From: Chlorobiota bacterium
GTDB taxonomy: Bacteria; Bacteroidota; Bacteroidia; Bacteroidales; JAADJA01
Reading direction: 5' to 3'
NCBI GenBank assembly: GCA_030592565.1
Contig: JAUVIX010000208.1
Span: forward strand, 1 to 6,820
DNA length: 6,820 nt
Made by a program: the position numbers and the translations under genes. Below the pieces are notes generated by a model. The model made no database searches and had not been told where the DNA came from. It worked only from the letters and a program-made list of their open reading frames with translations. Shown piece by piece: positions 6,477-6,820 of the stretch. The stretch's first letter is position 1. Each line of letters starts with the position of its first letter.

Positions 6477-6506
6477 TTGTAATTAATTTGCAAAGTTGTA
6501 AATTTG
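6477..6506 (+). promoter_or_regulatory. Consensus Bacteroidota promoter of the tRNA locus
   Basis: TTG at 6477-6479, 19 bases, then TAAATTTG at 6499-6506 is an exact match to the Bacteroidota housekeeping consensus TTG-N19-TAnnTTTG. Transcription would start near 6512, giving a leader of about 145 bases that contains the broken tRNA copy before the intact tRNA at 6658. Confidence 0.7.
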
Positions 6507-6521
6507 CACCCCCATTTCCAA
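6491..6521 (-). promoter_or_regulatory. Probable promoter of the HAD-CPBP operon
   Basis: Read on the minus strand, TTG (6521-6519), 20 bases, then CAACTTTG (6498-6491) fits TTG-N19/21-TAnnTTTG except for the first base of the -7 box. The start would fall about 40 bases before the HAD ATG. Its -7 box directly abuts that of the plus-strand promoter, so the two should compete. Confidence 0.5.
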
Positions 6522-6550
6522 GTAATGGGAAAATTTTTTGAAAAAATTCC

Positions 6551-6605
6551 GGGCCTATAGCTCAGTTGGTTAGTCCCACATGTGCGGGATGACTCATAAT
6601 CAAGT
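6551..6605 (+). pseudogene. Broken partial copy of the downstream CAT tRNA
   Basis: Bases 6551-6573 are identical to the first 23 bases of the intact tRNA (6658-6680), beginning exactly at its mature 5' end. Bases 6591-6605 are identical to 6688-6702, the anticodon loop with most of its stem. Between them 17 bases (6574-6590) replace the tRNA's 7 bases AGCACTT. The second half of the D stem is lost, and no T arm or 3' acceptor strand follows, so it cannot fold as a tRNA. It lies in the leader of the intact gene and would be transcribed with it. It is best read as a decayed tandem copy; a retained role in the leader is possible. Confidence 0.85.
6574..6590 (+). repeat. Near-palindrome inserted in the tRNA copy
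   Basis: The 17 bases TCCCACATGTGCGGGAT contain TCCC and GGGA as inverted ends around ACATGTGC, whose centre CACATGTG is itself a palindrome. Adding GC after TCCC would make the whole 18 bases perfectly palindromic. It sits exactly where the tRNA's D-arm end and first anticodon-stem bases should be. Confidence 0.6.
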
Positions 6606-6619
6606 TTATTTATTATGAG
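6593..6619 (+). repeat. Inverted repeat in the tRNA leader (anticodon complement)
   Basis: CTCATAAT (6593-6600) and ATTATGAG (6612-6619) are exact reverse complements around an 11-base loop, followed by GATTTTTCTG. The right arm is equally complementary to 6691-6698, the anticodon loop region of the intact tRNA. The stem has only two G-C pairs, so it would be weak as a terminator. Confidence 0.6.
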
Positions 6620-6657
6620 GATTTTTCTGAAAACTATAGGTAAATAGTGAATAATGA

Positions 6658-6731
6658 GGGCCTATAGCTCAGTTGGTTAGAGCACTTGACTCATAATCAA
6701 GTGGTCCCTGGTTCGAGTCCAGGTGGGCCCA
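6658..6731 (+). tRNA. tRNA with CAT anticodon, probably tRNA-Ile2 (lysidine type)
   Basis: A 74-base tRNA. The acceptor stem GGGCCTA/TGGGCCC has one G-U pair, and the discriminator is A6731. The D arm is GCTC...GAGC. The anticodon stem CTTGA/TCAAG encloses loop CTCATAA with CAT at 6692-6694. The T arm is CCTGG-TTCGAGT-CCAGG. No CCA is encoded. Pairs C4-G69 and C5-G68 are present, which are reported determinants for lysidine synthetase TilS on tRNA-Ile2. Together with the GACTCATAATC context this favours isoleucine (AUA) over elongator methionine. The methionine reading is not excluded. Confidence 0.9.
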
Positions 6732-6737
6732 CAAACT

Positions 6738-6774
6738 TAAAAGCTGTCACTTTATTTGGCGGCTTTTATCTTTT
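6738..6774 (+). terminator. Terminator after the CAT tRNA
   Basis: TAAAAGCTGTC (6738-6748) pairs with GGCGGCTTTTA (6758-6768) over 11 bp, including two G-U pairs, around a 9-base loop. TCTTTT follows. Starting 7 bases after the tRNA, it should end the tRNA transcript. Confidence 0.75.
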
Positions 6775-6780
6775 ATAGTA

Positions 6781-6820
6781 ATGAAGTATTTTACTTACAT
6801 ACTCTTTAGTCCTTCAAATG
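6781..6820 (+). CDS. Start of a possible GIY-YIG nuclease family protein (cut by window edge)
   Basis: An ATG at 6781 opens a frame that runs to the edge: MKYFTYILFSPSN. Free-standing GIY-YIG domain proteins of Bacteroidota commonly begin in this way, with 'M.F.TYIL.S' followed by the 'K.YIG' motif some residues later, which here would lie beyond base 6820. From memory, such small proteins (about 80-100 residues) often sit beside tRNA or rRNA genes in this phylum, which fits. The first GIY half-motif would correspond to TYI. Only 13 residues are visible, so the assignment rests on this opening and the location. No Shine-Dalgarno is seen. The preceding terminator separates it from the tRNA transcript, and TATCTTTT at 6767-6774 is a weak -7 candidate. 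Confidence 0.45.
   Translation, partial: MKYFTYILFSPSN

Noticed and set aside
6551..6731. Duplicated tRNA ends as attL/attR of an integrated element
   Set aside because: Only about 107 bases separate the copies, the shared part is the 5' half rather than the usual 3' end, and no integrase is between them.
1..6820. CRISPR array, toxin-antitoxin pair, insertion sequence or phage genes
   Set aside because: No regularly spaced repeats, small paired genes, transposase motifs or terminal inverted repeats with target duplications were seen on either strand.

Overview
The window looks like chromosomal DNA of a member of the Bacteroidota, probably a Bacteroidales-type lineage. It is AT-rich, and most genes start without a Shine-Dalgarno sequence. 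Several upstream regions carry the Bacteroidota promoter pattern TTG-N19/21-TAnnTTTG. The ExbB - unknown membrane protein - ExbD - ExbD cluster and the protein sequences themselves also fit this phylum. No CRISPR array, insertion sequence or phage gene was found.

Layout. Positions 1-194 hold the C-terminal end of an AAA/archaeal-type ATPase (+). Positions 213-2025 hold a TatD-family metal-dependent hydrolase and a type I (cytoplasmic) L-asparaginase separated by one base, surely one transcript. A tRNA-Ser(GGA) follows at 2163-2250. Positions 2319-4668 form a four-gene energy-transduction operon: an ExbB/TolQ-type proton channel subunit with a signal-peptide-like, acidic N-terminus, a four-helix membrane protein of unknown function, and two different ExbD-type subunits. 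The operon is closed by a perfect 21-bp hairpin at 4682-4729, which also suits termination of the converging minus-strand genes. On the minus strand, a HAD-superfamily phosphatase (6443-5781) and a CPBP (CAAX-type) intramembrane protease (5773-4841) lie 7 bases apart and form an operon.

Positions 6444-6820 are the unusual part. Two promoters point in opposite directions with directly abutting -7 boxes: one for the HAD/CPBP operon, and a consensus one pointing at a CAT-anticodon tRNA (6658-6731, probably tRNA-Ile2, the lysidine type). Between the promoter and that tRNA lies a broken copy of the same tRNA. It has the first 23 bases and 15 bases around the anticodon, but a 17-base near-palindrome has replaced the second half of the D arm. 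The spacer after it carries segments complementary to the tRNA's 5' strand and anticodon arm, so this leader can fold on itself or against the tRNA. A terminator follows the tRNA. The window then ends 13 codons into an ORF whose start resembles GIY-YIG nuclease proteins. A tRNA fragment, a palindrome and a possible GIY-YIG gene side by side are the best candidate here for something not yet described. This reading is inference.

How the genes work together: the ExbB/ExbD cluster would use the proton-motive force to drive outer-membrane transport through a TonB-like partner, which is not in the window. TatD, asparaginase, HAD and CPBP genes look like ordinary housekeeping or accessory functions with no obvious link to it.
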